Assembly: GCA_033854175.1 (NCBI GenBank)
Contig: JAWOKN010000030.1
Span: 22,172-86,171, forward strand
Direction of reading: 5' to 3'
From: DATKPE01 sp033854175
Lineage (GTDB): Bacteria > Bacteroidota > Ignavibacteria > UBA10030 > SZUA-254
Length of the DNA stretch: 64,000 nt
The position numbers and the translations under genes are program-made. Positions 25,882 through 33,478 of the stretch are shown piece by piece (within the stretch, counting starts at the first letter, position 1; each line of letters starts with the position of its first letter). Below the pieces are notes generated by a model that was given only the letters and a program-made list of their open reading frames with translations, ran no database searches and was not told the DNA's origin.

Positions 25882-27198
25882 ATGTCCAGTATTGTTGCCA
25901 TAGTCGGAAGGCCTAATGTCGGGAAGTCGACGCTGTTTAACAGGATTTTACGGCAGCGCTCGGCCATTGTCGATGATGTGCCGGGTGTAACACGCGACCG
26001 GCATTATGGGACCACGGACTGGAATGGAAAAACATTCACGGTCATTGACACCGGAGGGTATGTACCGCAGTCCGCCGATGTCTTTGAGCGGGCGATTCGC
26101 GAGCAGGCTGAGATAGCCATCGAAGAGGCGCACGCTGTTGTGTTTGTGGTCGATGTTCTTGATGGCGTCACGCCCCTGGACGAGGAGATCGCGCGCATTC
26201 TTCACCGGTCGAATAAAAAGGTTTTTCTTGTCGCCAACAAGATCGACAACACCAAGCGGGAGGTCGATGCGGCGCAGTTTTTTCCGCTCGGTTTCGGGGA
26301 GCCCCTGGCTGTCTCCGCGCTCGGGGGAAGGCGGATCGGGGATTTTCTGGACGTGGTGACTGCGGCCTTCCCCAAAAACGGCGAGGAGGTTGAGGAGGGA
26401 ACACGCACGCTCAAACTGGCGATTGTCGGAAAGCCCAACGTCGGAAAATCCTCCCTTGTCAACGCGCTTCTGGGAAAGCGGAGGAACATCGTCACGCACG
26501 TCCCGGGAACGACTCGGGATGCCATCGATTCGGTCCTGAAGTACCAGGGAGAGAAAATCCTCCTGATCGATACCGCGGGGCTGCGGAGGAAGAGCCGCAT
26601 AAAGGAAAGCGTGGAATTTTACAGTACGATCCGGAGCCTGAAAAGTATCGATCGGTGTGATATTGCGCTATGGGTCGTGGATGTCGCTGGCGGTGTCGAC
26701 AAGCAGGATATCCGCGTTCTGGAAGCCATCTACGAACGGCGGCGTGGGGCGGTACTCGTCGCGAACAAATGGGATCTTGTCGAAAAAAATGATCAGACAG
26801 CCTCCTGGTACGAATCGGAGATGAAGAAATTGCTCCGACTCTACGATTTTATCCCCGTGATCTTCGTTTCGGCATTGGAGAAAAAAAGGATCTATAAACT
26901 CATCGACATGGCGAAGACCGTCTATGCCGAGCAGCACAAACGGCTTGCAACCAACAAGCTGAACAGTGTGCTCCTCCGGGAAATTGCCATGACCTCTCCG
27001 GCTGCGGTCAGGGGAAAGGAGATCAAGATCAATTACGTCACCCAGGTGAAGGTTGATCCGCCGACTTTTGTTTTTTTCACGAACGAGCCAACACTGATCG
27101 AGGACCGCTACAAACGCTTTCTGGAGAAGAAAATACGCGAAAACTTCGGATTCACCGGTGTTCCGATCGTCGTTCTGTTCAGGCGGAAGAATTCATGA
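25882..27198 (+). CDS. der: Ribosome biogenesis GTPase Der (EngA)
   Basis: 438 residues with two consecutive GTPase domains. The first P-loop is GRPNVGKST (residues 8-16) with DVPGVTRDR and DTGGY, and the second GKPNVGKSS (183-191) with VPGTTRDAID and DTAGLRRK. NKxD motifs (NKID and NKWD) are both visible. The C-terminal KH-like domain ends with EKKIRENFGFTGVPIVVLFRRK. It assists 50S subunit maturation. It has its own promoter. Confidence 0.97.
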   Translation: MSSIVAIVGRPNVGKSTLFNRILRQRSAIVDDVPGVTRDRHYGTTDWNGKTFTVIDTGGYVPQSADVFERAIREQAEIAIEEAHAVVFVVDVLDGVTPLDEEIARILHRSNKKVFLVANKIDNTKREVDAAQFFPLGFGEPLAVSALGGRRIGDFLDVVTAAFPKNGEEVEEGTRTLKLAIVGKPNVGKSSLVNALLGKRRNIVTHVPGTTRDAIDSVLKYQGEKILLIDTAGLRRKSRIKESVEFYSTIRSLKSIDRCDIALWVVDVAGGVDKQDIRVLEAIYERRRGAVLVANKWDLVEKNDQTASWYESEMKKLLRLYDFIPVIFVSALEKKRIYKLIDMAKTVYAEQHKRLATNKLNSVLLREIAMTSPAAVRGKEIKINYVTQVKVDPPTFVFFTNEPTLIEDRYKRFLEKKIRENFGFTGVPIVVLFRRKNS

Positions 27199-27249
27199 CG
27201 ACGGCGGCCATGGAAAACTGTTGCCTTTATTCATGAACATGAGACTCTG

Positions 27250-28608
27250 ATGAAGAAGCGGCGCATACTTGTCGTCGGTGGGCTGGCTGCGGGTCCAAGC
27301 GCGGCGGCGAAAGCGGCGCGGAGTAATCCGGATGCCGAGGTCACCTTGTTTGAAGCCGGCGATACCATATCATATGGTATCTGCGAATCCCCGTATTGCA
27401 TCGGGGGAATTCTGGCGGAGGAGGAGAAACTGGTCATCTACACCCCCCAGCGGATGAAGGAGGAGAAAAGGGTCGATGCGCGGATTTTGCATATCGTGGA
27501 AAAAATTCATCCGTCGAGGAAAAGCATCGCTGTCAGGGATCTCCGGCATCAGACGGGCGCTGACTACCCCTACGACAGGCTCATCCTCGCCACGGGCACG
27601 ACCCCCCGACGTTTGGACATTGAGCACGAGGATGCGCGGAATGTATTTCATCTTCATTCCCGGAGCGATGCTGTCGGGATCCTCGGCTATCTCGGCAAGG
27701 AGAAACCGTCGCAGGCCGTTATCGTCGGAGCTGGTTATGTGGGATTAGAGATGGCCGAGGCATTCCGGTCGCGGGGACTGGAGGTCACCATGCTCCACCG
27801 TTCACCCCTTCCGATGGGGGGGCTGGAGAAGGAGGCGAGGGAAAAAATCCTGGGCGAGCTTGAAAAGCATTCCGTGACGTTCATACCGGGAGTGAGCGTG
27901 GAGGCCTTTGTCACCGACAAGCATGAGCGGGTGCGTCATGTCGTGACAAACCGGGGGACGTTCGAGTCCGACATCGTCCTTCTTTCCACCGGTGTGGAAC
28001 CCAACGTCGCACTCGCCCGGAGTGCCGGCATACGCCTCGGCCCTCTGGGTGGTATTCTTACCGACAGCAGGCAGCAGACGTCCCTCGAGGATATCTTTGC
28101 GGCAGGAGACTGCTGCGAGGTAAAAAGCGCCGTGACGGGCAAGACCATGATGCTCCCTTTGGCGACGCTGGCAAGTAAGACGGGCTGGGTCGCAGGTGAA
28201 AATGCGGCAGGGGGAAGAAGGCTGATGCCTCCTGTCGTCCGGGCAATCGCCGTAAAGATCTTCGACCTGGCCGTCGCGCACGTCGGTCTCAGCAGTGATG
28301 AGGCCCGGAAGGCGGGATTTGCCGTCGCGACGGAGGAGATAACGGCTTTCGGGAAGGTCGGATTGTATCCCGGGGCCGAAAAGATGAGCGTTCATCTGAT
28401 CTTTGATCACACGTCGGGCCGTCTCCTTGGTGCCAATCTTTGCGGGGGTGAGGGGGCGGTGCTCCGAGCGGATGTTCTCAGTGTTGCGATCCGGCACCGG
28501 TTGACACTTGACGATCTGAGCCGGCTTGATCTGGTCTACACACCCCCGTATGCGCCCCTCTGGGACCCCCTGATCATTGCTGCAAATCAGGCAAGGAAAA
28601 AGGTCTGA
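27250..28608 (+). CDS. FAD/NAD(P)-dependent oxidoreductase of the CoA-disulfide reductase / NADH oxidase group
   Basis: 452 residues, two-dinucleotide-binding flavoprotein. N-terminal FAD site VVGGLAAGPSAAAKA, a redox cysteine C45 in the YGICESPYCIGG loop (the CGxPY position of CoA-disulfide reductase), the NAD(P) site VIVGAGYVGLEMAEAF, and the second FAD motif DIFAAGDCCEV. The C-terminal dimerisation domain is present; no rhodanese domain is fused. The reaction could be CoA-disulfide, polysulfide or NADH:O2 reduction. A bacillithiol-related disulfide is possible since bshA is present, but this is not the YpdA type. It lies between der and upp on the same strand. Confidence 0.8.
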   Translation: MKKRRILVVGGLAAGPSAAAKAARSNPDAEVTLFEAGDTISYGICESPYCIGGILAEEEKLVIYTPQRMKEEKRVDARILHIVEKIHPSRKSIAVRDLRHQTGADYPYDRLILATGTTPRRLDIEHEDARNVFHLHSRSDAVGILGYLGKEKPSQAVIVGAGYVGLEMAEAFRSRGLEVTMLHRSPLPMGGLEKEAREKILGELEKHSVTFIPGVSVEAFVTDKHERVRHVVTNRGTFESDIVLLSTGVEPNVALARSAGIRLGPLGGILTDSRQQTSLEDIFAAGDCCEVKSAVTGKTMMLPLATLASKTGWVAGENAAGGRRLMPPVVRAIAVKIFDLAVAHVGLSSDEARKAGFAVATEEITAFGKVGLYPGAEKMSVHLIFDHTSGRLLGANLCGGEGAVLRADVLSVAIRHRLTLDDLSRLDLVYTPPYAPLWDPLIIAANQARKKV

Positions 28609-28674
28609 ATGATTGATACTCTTCGCCGAAGACTGCTTCAACCATGATACCTCTCACCATACCCTCCTTAGAAC

Positions 28675-29304
28675 ATGAAAAACCTCATCATTATTGATCA
28701 TCCGCTCATTAAAAGGGATTTGACGATCCTCCGGGACAAGCGTACCCCCAGCAATTTGTTCCGTGCCGTGCTGAGAAGGACAGCCAGTGTGATGGCATAT
28801 GAAGTTACGCGAGATCTTCAGGTGCAGAAGCTCCGGATAGTGACTCCCCTTGAGAAAACCGAGGGATTCGTCATCAGCGAGAACGTCATCCTCGTTCCGA
28901 TTCTCCGGGCGGGGTTGGGTCTAGTGGGTGGTTTTGTCGAAGTCCTCCCCGATGCACGCGTGGGGCATATAGGACTCTACCGCGATGAGGTCACGTTACG
29001 GCCGGTCGATTATTATCTCAAATTCCCCCGCAAGCTGGGAAAATCGCTTGTCATTCTCCTGGATCCGATGCTTGCCACCGGTGGCAGTGCAACCTCCGCA
29101 GTGTCGGTCCTGAAGGAGAAAGGCGCAAAAAACATCAGATTTGTGAGTCTCGTCGCCGCCCCGGAAGGTGTCCGGACCTTCCAGAAGCGCCATCCTGAAG
29201 TGAGGATATACACGTGTTCTCTTGACCGGCAGCTGAATACGAAGGGATACATCATGCCGGGATTGGGGGATGCCGGGGACAGGATGTTCGGGACCGCGGA
29301 ATGA
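28675..29304 (+). CDS. upp: Uracil phosphoribosyltransferase
   Basis: 209 residues. Salvages uracil with PRPP to UMP. The PRPP-binding loop is LLDPMLATGGSATSAVSVLKE, and the uracil-binding C-terminus has YIMPGLGDAGDRMFGT. The N-terminal HPLIKRDLTILRDKRT block is standard. Length is typical. Confidence 0.95.
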   Translation: MKNLIIIDHPLIKRDLTILRDKRTPSNLFRAVLRRTASVMAYEVTRDLQVQKLRIVTPLEKTEGFVISENVILVPILRAGLGLVGGFVEVLPDARVGHIGLYRDEVTLRPVDYYLKFPRKLGKSLVILLDPMLATGGSATSAVSVLKEKGAKNIRFVSLVAAPEGVRTFQKRHPEVRIYTCSLDRQLNTKGYIMPGLGDAGDRMFGTAE

Positions 29305-29329
29305 AGGGGAAAATAATGCAGGATGACCG

Positions 29330-29358
29330 TTGATTATGATTGGTAATATATCTAAATT
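29330..29358 (+). promoter_or_regulatory. Probable promoter of the partner-switching genes
   Basis: TTGATT (29330-29335), 17-bp spacer, TAAATT (29353-29358). The same two hexamers and spacing occur at 61629-61657. It lies 113 nt before the ATG of the first STAS gene. Confidence 0.45.
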
Positions 29359-29470
29359 TTACGCATGAGAGGGGATGGGGAGAATCAAAAAAACGGACAG
29401 CGTCTAGCGGTTGAGCGTGTGTGTCGGAGAGCGCCCAACCTGTTCTAATTATTCTATAAGGGGAACCGAT

Positions 29471-29809
29471 ATGGAGATCCTGGAACAGTCTCAGGCAACA
29501 TATACCATCCTTACGGTTCAGGGTGATTTCCTTTGTGAGGATGAGAAACCCACCATTCGAGATACCATCCTGCGAGACATTTCCGCGGGGAAGAAATTCA
29601 TCGTCATCGATCTCAGGAATGTCCACCATATGAACAGCTGTGGCCTGGGATCGCTGGTCTCCTGCATGACAACCCTCAGGAAGTGTGGAGGAGATCTGGT
29701 CTTGCTTGCTCCGACCGATAACGTGAAGTTTTTACTGTCGGTAACAAAGCTCAACAGCATTTTCAAGGTTTACGCAACAAAAGAAGAAGCCATTGCAAAC
29801 TTTCACTGA
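29471..29809 (+). CDS. STAS-domain anti-sigma-factor antagonist (RsbV/SpoIIAA type), first copy
   Basis: 112 residues from the ATG at 29471, which follows AAGGGGAA. Single STAS domain with the beta-alpha pattern VIDLRNVHHMNSCGLGSLVSCMTTLRKCGGDLVLLAP (given here by parts). The serine S56 in NSCGLG lies at the position phosphorylated by the partner kinase in RsbV and SpoIIAA. In partner switching, the unphosphorylated form binds the anti-sigma kinase and frees its target. The kinase gene lies 145 nt downstream and a second STAS gene after it. Confidence 0.85.
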   Translation: MEILEQSQATYTILTVQGDFLCEDEKPTIRDTILRDISAGKKFIVIDLRNVHHMNSCGLGSLVSCMTTLRKCGGDLVLLAPTDNVKFLLSVTKLNSIFKVYATKEEAIANFH

Positions 29810-29954
29810 TCTCGGGTCACCCGGAGGGACTCACAGAGTTTCGGAGCTAGTTCGTGATGTTGTCGTGGCACGTATCTGGTGTCGATGGCGGTGGGGCTGT
29901 CTTCCTCAGGTTCGGTCCAGAAACACTAGAAGTTCACCAGCCCGGTGAGGATGC

Positions 29955-30374
29955 ATGGAACGGGCATTTCCGCGGAAACTTGAATCATTGGAGGAGATTT
30001 TTTCTTTTATCCGTGTTTTCGGGCTCGAACACAAACTGAAGGATGGTCCGTTGTTTTTCATGGATTTTACCGTCGAGGAAATCTTCACCAACATGGTGAA
30101 ATACAATTCCAAAAGCAGGGCGGAGGTGACGATCTCGCTGGAACACCGGCCCGGAGAACTGGTGCTGACGCTCGTCGATACCGATGCGGATCCCTTCGAT
30201 ATCACACGAACGCCGGATGTCGACGTCTCCAGGGGTCTGGAGGAGCGGAAGGTCGGCGGGCTGGGAATTCACCTGGTACGGCAGCTGGCCGATTCCCTCG
30301 ATTATACATATGTTAACCGGCAGAATAAAATTATCATAAAGAAAAAAATTGAGGACGCGGATGCTAACGGCTGA
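29955..30374 (+). CDS. RsbW-like anti-sigma serine kinase (GHKL ATPase)
   Basis: 139 residues. A short HATPase_c domain with the N-box E41-E42-I-F-T-N46 (ATP/magnesium), a D-x-D-x-PFD G1 region (LVDTDADPFDI, where the usual glycine is replaced by aspartate), and a GGLGIHLVRQLAD G2 box. Such kinases either phosphorylate STAS antagonists or bind a sigma factor. It is flanked by STAS genes on both sides, and the second STAS start overlaps its end, making a three-gene partner-switching module. The client may be the ECF sigma factor downstream or another output; that is not shown by sequence. Confidence 0.83.
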   Translation: MERAFPRKLESLEEIFSFIRVFGLEHKLKDGPLFFMDFTVEEIFTNMVKYNSKSRAEVTISLEHRPGELVLTLVDTDADPFDITRTPDVDVSRGLEERKVGGLGIHLVRQLADSLDYTYVNRQNKIIIKKKIEDADANG

Positions 30375-30645
30375 ACGAAAAGGGGAAAGTGGGCTCCACC
30401 TGCGGGGGCGATTTGATGCCTCGCAGGTAGAATATGCGACATCAATTTTTAATCAGATCAACCAGAATTGCATTGTCGATATGGCTGAACTCGAGTATAT
30501 CTCGAGTGCAGGACTCGGGGTCCTCTTAATGACACAAAAAAGGCTCTCCCATAGCGGGGCGAAGCTGAAGCTGATCAATGCAAATCCCCATATCAAGGAC
30601 GTTTTCCGCTATGCAGGCTTCGACAAGTTGTTCGAAATGGGCTGA
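30361..30645 (+). CDS. STAS-domain anti-sigma-factor antagonist, second copy
   Basis: 94 residues from the ATG at 30361, which is preceded by GAGG at 30351-30354 and overlaps the kinase by 14 nt; a TTG at 30349 would add four residues. STAS fold with IVDMAELEYISSAGLGVLLMTQ (in parts) and the putative phospho-serine S49 two places before GLG. It ends RYAGFDKLFEMG, as is typical of SpoIIAA-like proteins. Two antagonists for one kinase suggest two inputs, or one active and one buffering partner. Confidence 0.82.
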   Translation: MLTAERKGESGLHLRGRFDASQVEYATSIFNQINQNCIVDMAELEYISSAGLGVLLMTQKRLSHSGAKLKLINANPHIKDVFRYAGFDKLFEMG

Positions 30646-30727
30646 ACATGGCACAATCCCGATTTTTGAGGAAAATGGCCGTTCCGGGGGATGCTCCTGC
30701 CAACTTTTTTGATTTCCGGCTGTATTT

Positions 30728-31270
30728 ATGATAGACATGAACGATACCGATGCGGTTCGTCAGACGCTGCGGGGTGACACAAAGGCGTTTGAAGCGATCG
30801 TCGGCAGGTATTACAAGACAATCTACAATGTCACACTGCGCATGGGTGTCGATTGTGACGATGCCTATGATATCACGCAGACGGTGTTTGTCAAGGTTTA
30901 TGAGAACTTAAAGTCGTTCAACGCAAAGTACAAGTTTTTCAGCTGGCTCTACAGAATAGCACTGAATGAAACATTAAACTTCCTCGACCGTCAGAAAGAG
31001 GATAAAAAAGTTGAAATCGACACACTTACAGATTCAGAAACGCCCGAAAATGCATACCAGCATGTGGAAGCCTCCGAAATGGTGCAGGAGGCGGTCTGGA
31101 GCCTTCAACTGGATTACAGGGTGGTCATCGTGTTGAGACATTTTCATAATTTATCATACAACGAGATAGGATTCATTCTGGATCTTCCCGAGAAAACTGT
31201 AAAGTCGCGGCTTTTTACGGCACGCGAGCAGTTGCGGGATATTCTCGTTAGAAAGCAGGGGATGGAATGA
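30728..31270 (+). CDS. ECF-family RNA polymerase sigma factor
   Basis: 180 residues with sigma2 and sigma4 only. Region 2 contains YYKTIYNVTLRMG, DDAYDITQTVFVKVYENL and FFSWLYRIALNE; region 4.2 contains LSYNEIGFILDLPEKTVKSRLFTAREQL, the promoter-recognition helix-turn-helix (in parts). A 25-residue acidic linker connects them. Its stop overlaps the ATG of a membrane-bound anti-sigma-like protein (ATGA), the usual coupling. Target promoters are unknown. Confidence 0.92.
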   Translation: MIDMNDTDAVRQTLRGDTKAFEAIVGRYYKTIYNVTLRMGVDCDDAYDITQTVFVKVYENLKSFNAKYKFFSWLYRIALNETLNFLDRQKEDKKVEIDTLTDSETPENAYQHVEASEMVQEAVWSLQLDYRVVIVLRHFHNLSYNEIGFILDLPEKTVKSRLFTAREQLRDILVRKQGME

Positions 31271-32055
31271 TTGACGAGAAGATGCTTGCATTGCTCCACG
31301 GTGAACTCGACGGTTCGCTCACCGATAAGGAGCGAAAGATCCTGGACGATTATCTCGCCGGCAGCCAGGAAGGGCGGAAATACCTTCATGAAATGAGGGA
31401 ACTGGCCGGCATCCTCAACCATGCCCCCTTTGTCGAACCCCCGGCGCATCTGGAACAATCAATCCTGAACTCCGTCCGGATGAGCACGGTTTCTGCCAGG
31501 CACAGAGCGAAATTTTCAATTCTGGAAACATTGTTCCCGACAAGGACAGTACGGTTTGCATATGTCGCGGCTGTCTGTGCCGGTTTGATCATCGGTATTT
31601 TTGGCTACATATCGGTGATGAGTATTCATACGGAAAGCATCACCCCGGCAGAAATATCAGGAAGCATCAGTACCGCGGATCTTGTCAAGAACTGGAAAAT
31701 CGAAGGGGAGAGTCCGATACTTGCTCCATCGGTGGAAGGATCGCTGGTCGTTCGCTCCGCAGACGATTACATTGTCGCAGTTCTCAGTCTCCGCACGCCC
31801 GCACGGTTGGATGTCCATCTGAAGTTTGATGATCAGCAGGCGGCGCTCTTCTCCATTTCCAGAAAGAATGCAACAGAATTTCCCATGAGCTCGACTCTTA
31901 ACGGTGTGGATATCCAGCATCAGGGTGAAAACACCTACACGGTGGTTTTTTACAGGAAGAGCACCCACAAGACCGGTTTGAACGCGGAACTCAACGATGG
32001 TGGAAAGATCATTTGGCAGAGCGAAGTTCCCATCGCAGGTGTAAAGGCGGGATAG
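31267..32055 (+). CDS. Transmembrane anti-sigma-factor-like protein (no zinc motif)
   Basis: 262 residues. The N-terminal 45 residues (LALLHGELDGSLTDKERKILDDYLA.....GRKYLHEMREL) match the helical anti-sigma domain, but the HxxxCxxC zinc ligands of classical ZAS proteins are absent. A single membrane helix spans about residues 96-118. The external domain of ~140 residues is beta-rich, without recognised motifs. The gene overlaps the ECF sigma gene by 4 nt, and a terminator follows. A PrsW-type protease gene lies 254 nt further on, so regulated cleavage in or near the membrane is a reasonable inference. Confidence 0.78.
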   Translation: MIDEKMLALLHGELDGSLTDKERKILDDYLAGSQEGRKYLHEMRELAGILNHAPFVEPPAHLEQSILNSVRMSTVSARHRAKFSILETLFPTRTVRFAYVAAVCAGLIIGIFGYISVMSIHTESITPAEISGSISTADLVKNWKIEGESPILAPSVEGSLVVRSADDYIVAVLSLRTPARLDVHLKFDDQQAALFSISRKNATEFPMSSTLNGVDIQHQGENTYTVVFYRKSTHKTGLNAELNDGGKIIWQSEVPIAGVKAG

Positions 32056-32114
32056 GTTCAACCCCGGGAGTCTGAATTCCCCATAGTCCCCGGACGGCGG
32101 ATTTTCACCGGGCT

Positions 32115-32169
32115 CATCCCAAGCGATGCCCCACCGGCGAGTGCTGCAGAGCGAGGGATGGGTTTTTTT
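32115..32169 (+). terminator. Intrinsic terminator after the sigma/anti-sigma pair
   Basis: Stem CATCCC (32115-32120) / GGGATG (32155-32160) enclosing smaller hairpins, then GG and seven T at 32163-32169. It ends the sigma-anti-sigma transcript and separates it from the PrsW gene. Confidence 0.7.
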
Positions 32170-32309
32170 GTATTGTCGTTTTCTGTGTCGTGTCGTTTTA
32201 TGCCTGAAGTTTGCCCATTGAATCAGCCCGTTGTGCACCGGGCCGGAATTCGGAGTGAATTGCGCGGAACGGATTTCCGTAAAGTGGCGGAAATCCGGGG
32301 GGCAGCGTG

Positions 32310-33317
32310 ATGGACCTGAGCCTTTTTGCGGCCCACTCGCCGGGTGCAATCGCGGTAAGCCTGTTGCCCGTATTCGTCTTTTTAGCAGCGCTCATCTTCC
32401 TTGATACATTCAAACTCATCCCCTTGCGCCGGGTTCTCATCTCCATTCTCTCCGGAATCATTGCAGCGGTATGCGCGCACCTTGTGAGTCTCATCCCGGC
32501 CGGGGATTACCGGCTTCTTGCTCCCATTGTTGAAGAAACGCTGAAGTCCCTCTACGTCATCTATCTGATCCGGGGTAAGAGAGTCGGATTCATGGTCGAT
32601 GGTGCGATCAACGGGTTTGCCGTCGGGGCAGGATTTTCGCTTATCGAAAACCTGATCTATCTTGAGGCTCTGACCTCCCAGAATATTCTCCTGTGGGTTA
32701 TCCGGGGTTTTGGCACCGCCATCATGCACGGAGGCAGCACGGCGATTTTCGGTATCATATCTCAGCAGCTCACGTCCCGCATGAAGACGGTGCGGTGGAC
32801 GACGTTTCTCCCCGGTTTGGTTGCGGTCATCATCATCCATTCTGTCTATAATCTGTTCATCCTCCCTCCGGTAGCCTCGACGATTCTCCTTTTGATCGTT
32901 TTCCCCCTCCTGATCGTGCTGATATTTCAAAAAAGCGAGAAATCGACACGTGCATGGCTCGGTGCGGGATTTGACATGGATGTGGATCTGCTTGATATGG
33001 TCCTCTCCGGTAACCTTCCTGACACGAATCTGGGGAATTATTTCCGTTCCCTGCAGGAGCATTTTCCGGGTGAAATCATCGCAGACATGCTCTGTCTTTT
33101 GAGGATTCATCTCGAGCTATCGATCCGCGCGAAAGGGATTCTTTTGATGAAGGAGCAGGGATTTTCCGCGGCACCATCGGAGGAGGTCCGGGCAAACTTT
33201 ACCGAGATGCAGTACCTTCAGAAGAACATCGGCCGAACGGGCTACCTTGCGCTGGCGCCGCTTCTGCACCGTTCAAATCATGATCTCTGGCAGATTCACA
33301 TGCTCGGTAGCCAGTAA
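32310..33317 (+). CDS. PrsW-family intramembrane metalloprotease with C-terminal extension
   Basis: 335 residues from the ATG at 32310 (a GTG directly before it is also possible). Seven or eight membrane helices. The catalytic motifs of the PrsW/CAAX-like superfamily are visible: E75-E76 (IVEETLKSLYV), E113-N114 (SLIENLIYLE), H140 (IMHGGSTAIFG) and H177 (HSVYNLF). PrsW in Bacillus starts the proteolytic release of an ECF sigma factor by cutting its anti-sigma partner; this gene lies just downstream of such a pair. About 115 soluble residues follow the membrane part and are not part of the minimal PrsW fold; their function is unknown. Confidence 0.85.
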   Translation: MDLSLFAAHSPGAIAVSLLPVFVFLAALIFLDTFKLIPLRRVLISILSGIIAAVCAHLVSLIPAGDYRLLAPIVEETLKSLYVIYLIRGKRVGFMVDGAINGFAVGAGFSLIENLIYLEALTSQNILLWVIRGFGTAIMHGGSTAIFGIISQQLTSRMKTVRWTTFLPGLVAVIIIHSVYNLFILPPVASTILLLIVFPLLIVLIFQKSEKSTRAWLGAGFDMDVDLLDMVLSGNLPDTNLGNYFRSLQEHFPGEIIADMLCLLRIHLELSIRAKGILLMKEQGFSAAPSEEVRANFTEMQYLQKNIGRTGYLALAPLLHRSNHDLWQIHMLGSQ

Positions 33318-33385
33318 TCCAGGTATCAGCCCGCACCGGAGAGGAGCAGCCGAGCTGCGGTTGTCGCCCGCCGGGTGGTGAAAAA

Positions 33386-33414
33386 TTGACATTCAGATAA
33401 AGCTCTTGTATATT
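33386..33414 (+). promoter_or_regulatory. Near-consensus sigma-70 promoter of the relA/spoT gene
   Basis: TTGACA (33386-33391), 17-bp spacer, TATATT (33409-33414) with TG one base upstream of the -10. Expected start near 33421, leaving a ~58-nt leader. Confidence 0.75.
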
Positions 33415-33478
33415 TTAACAGGATAAGTAATTCGATTATATACAGTTATCCTTTCCCGCCACGTGATACTATGTGGGC

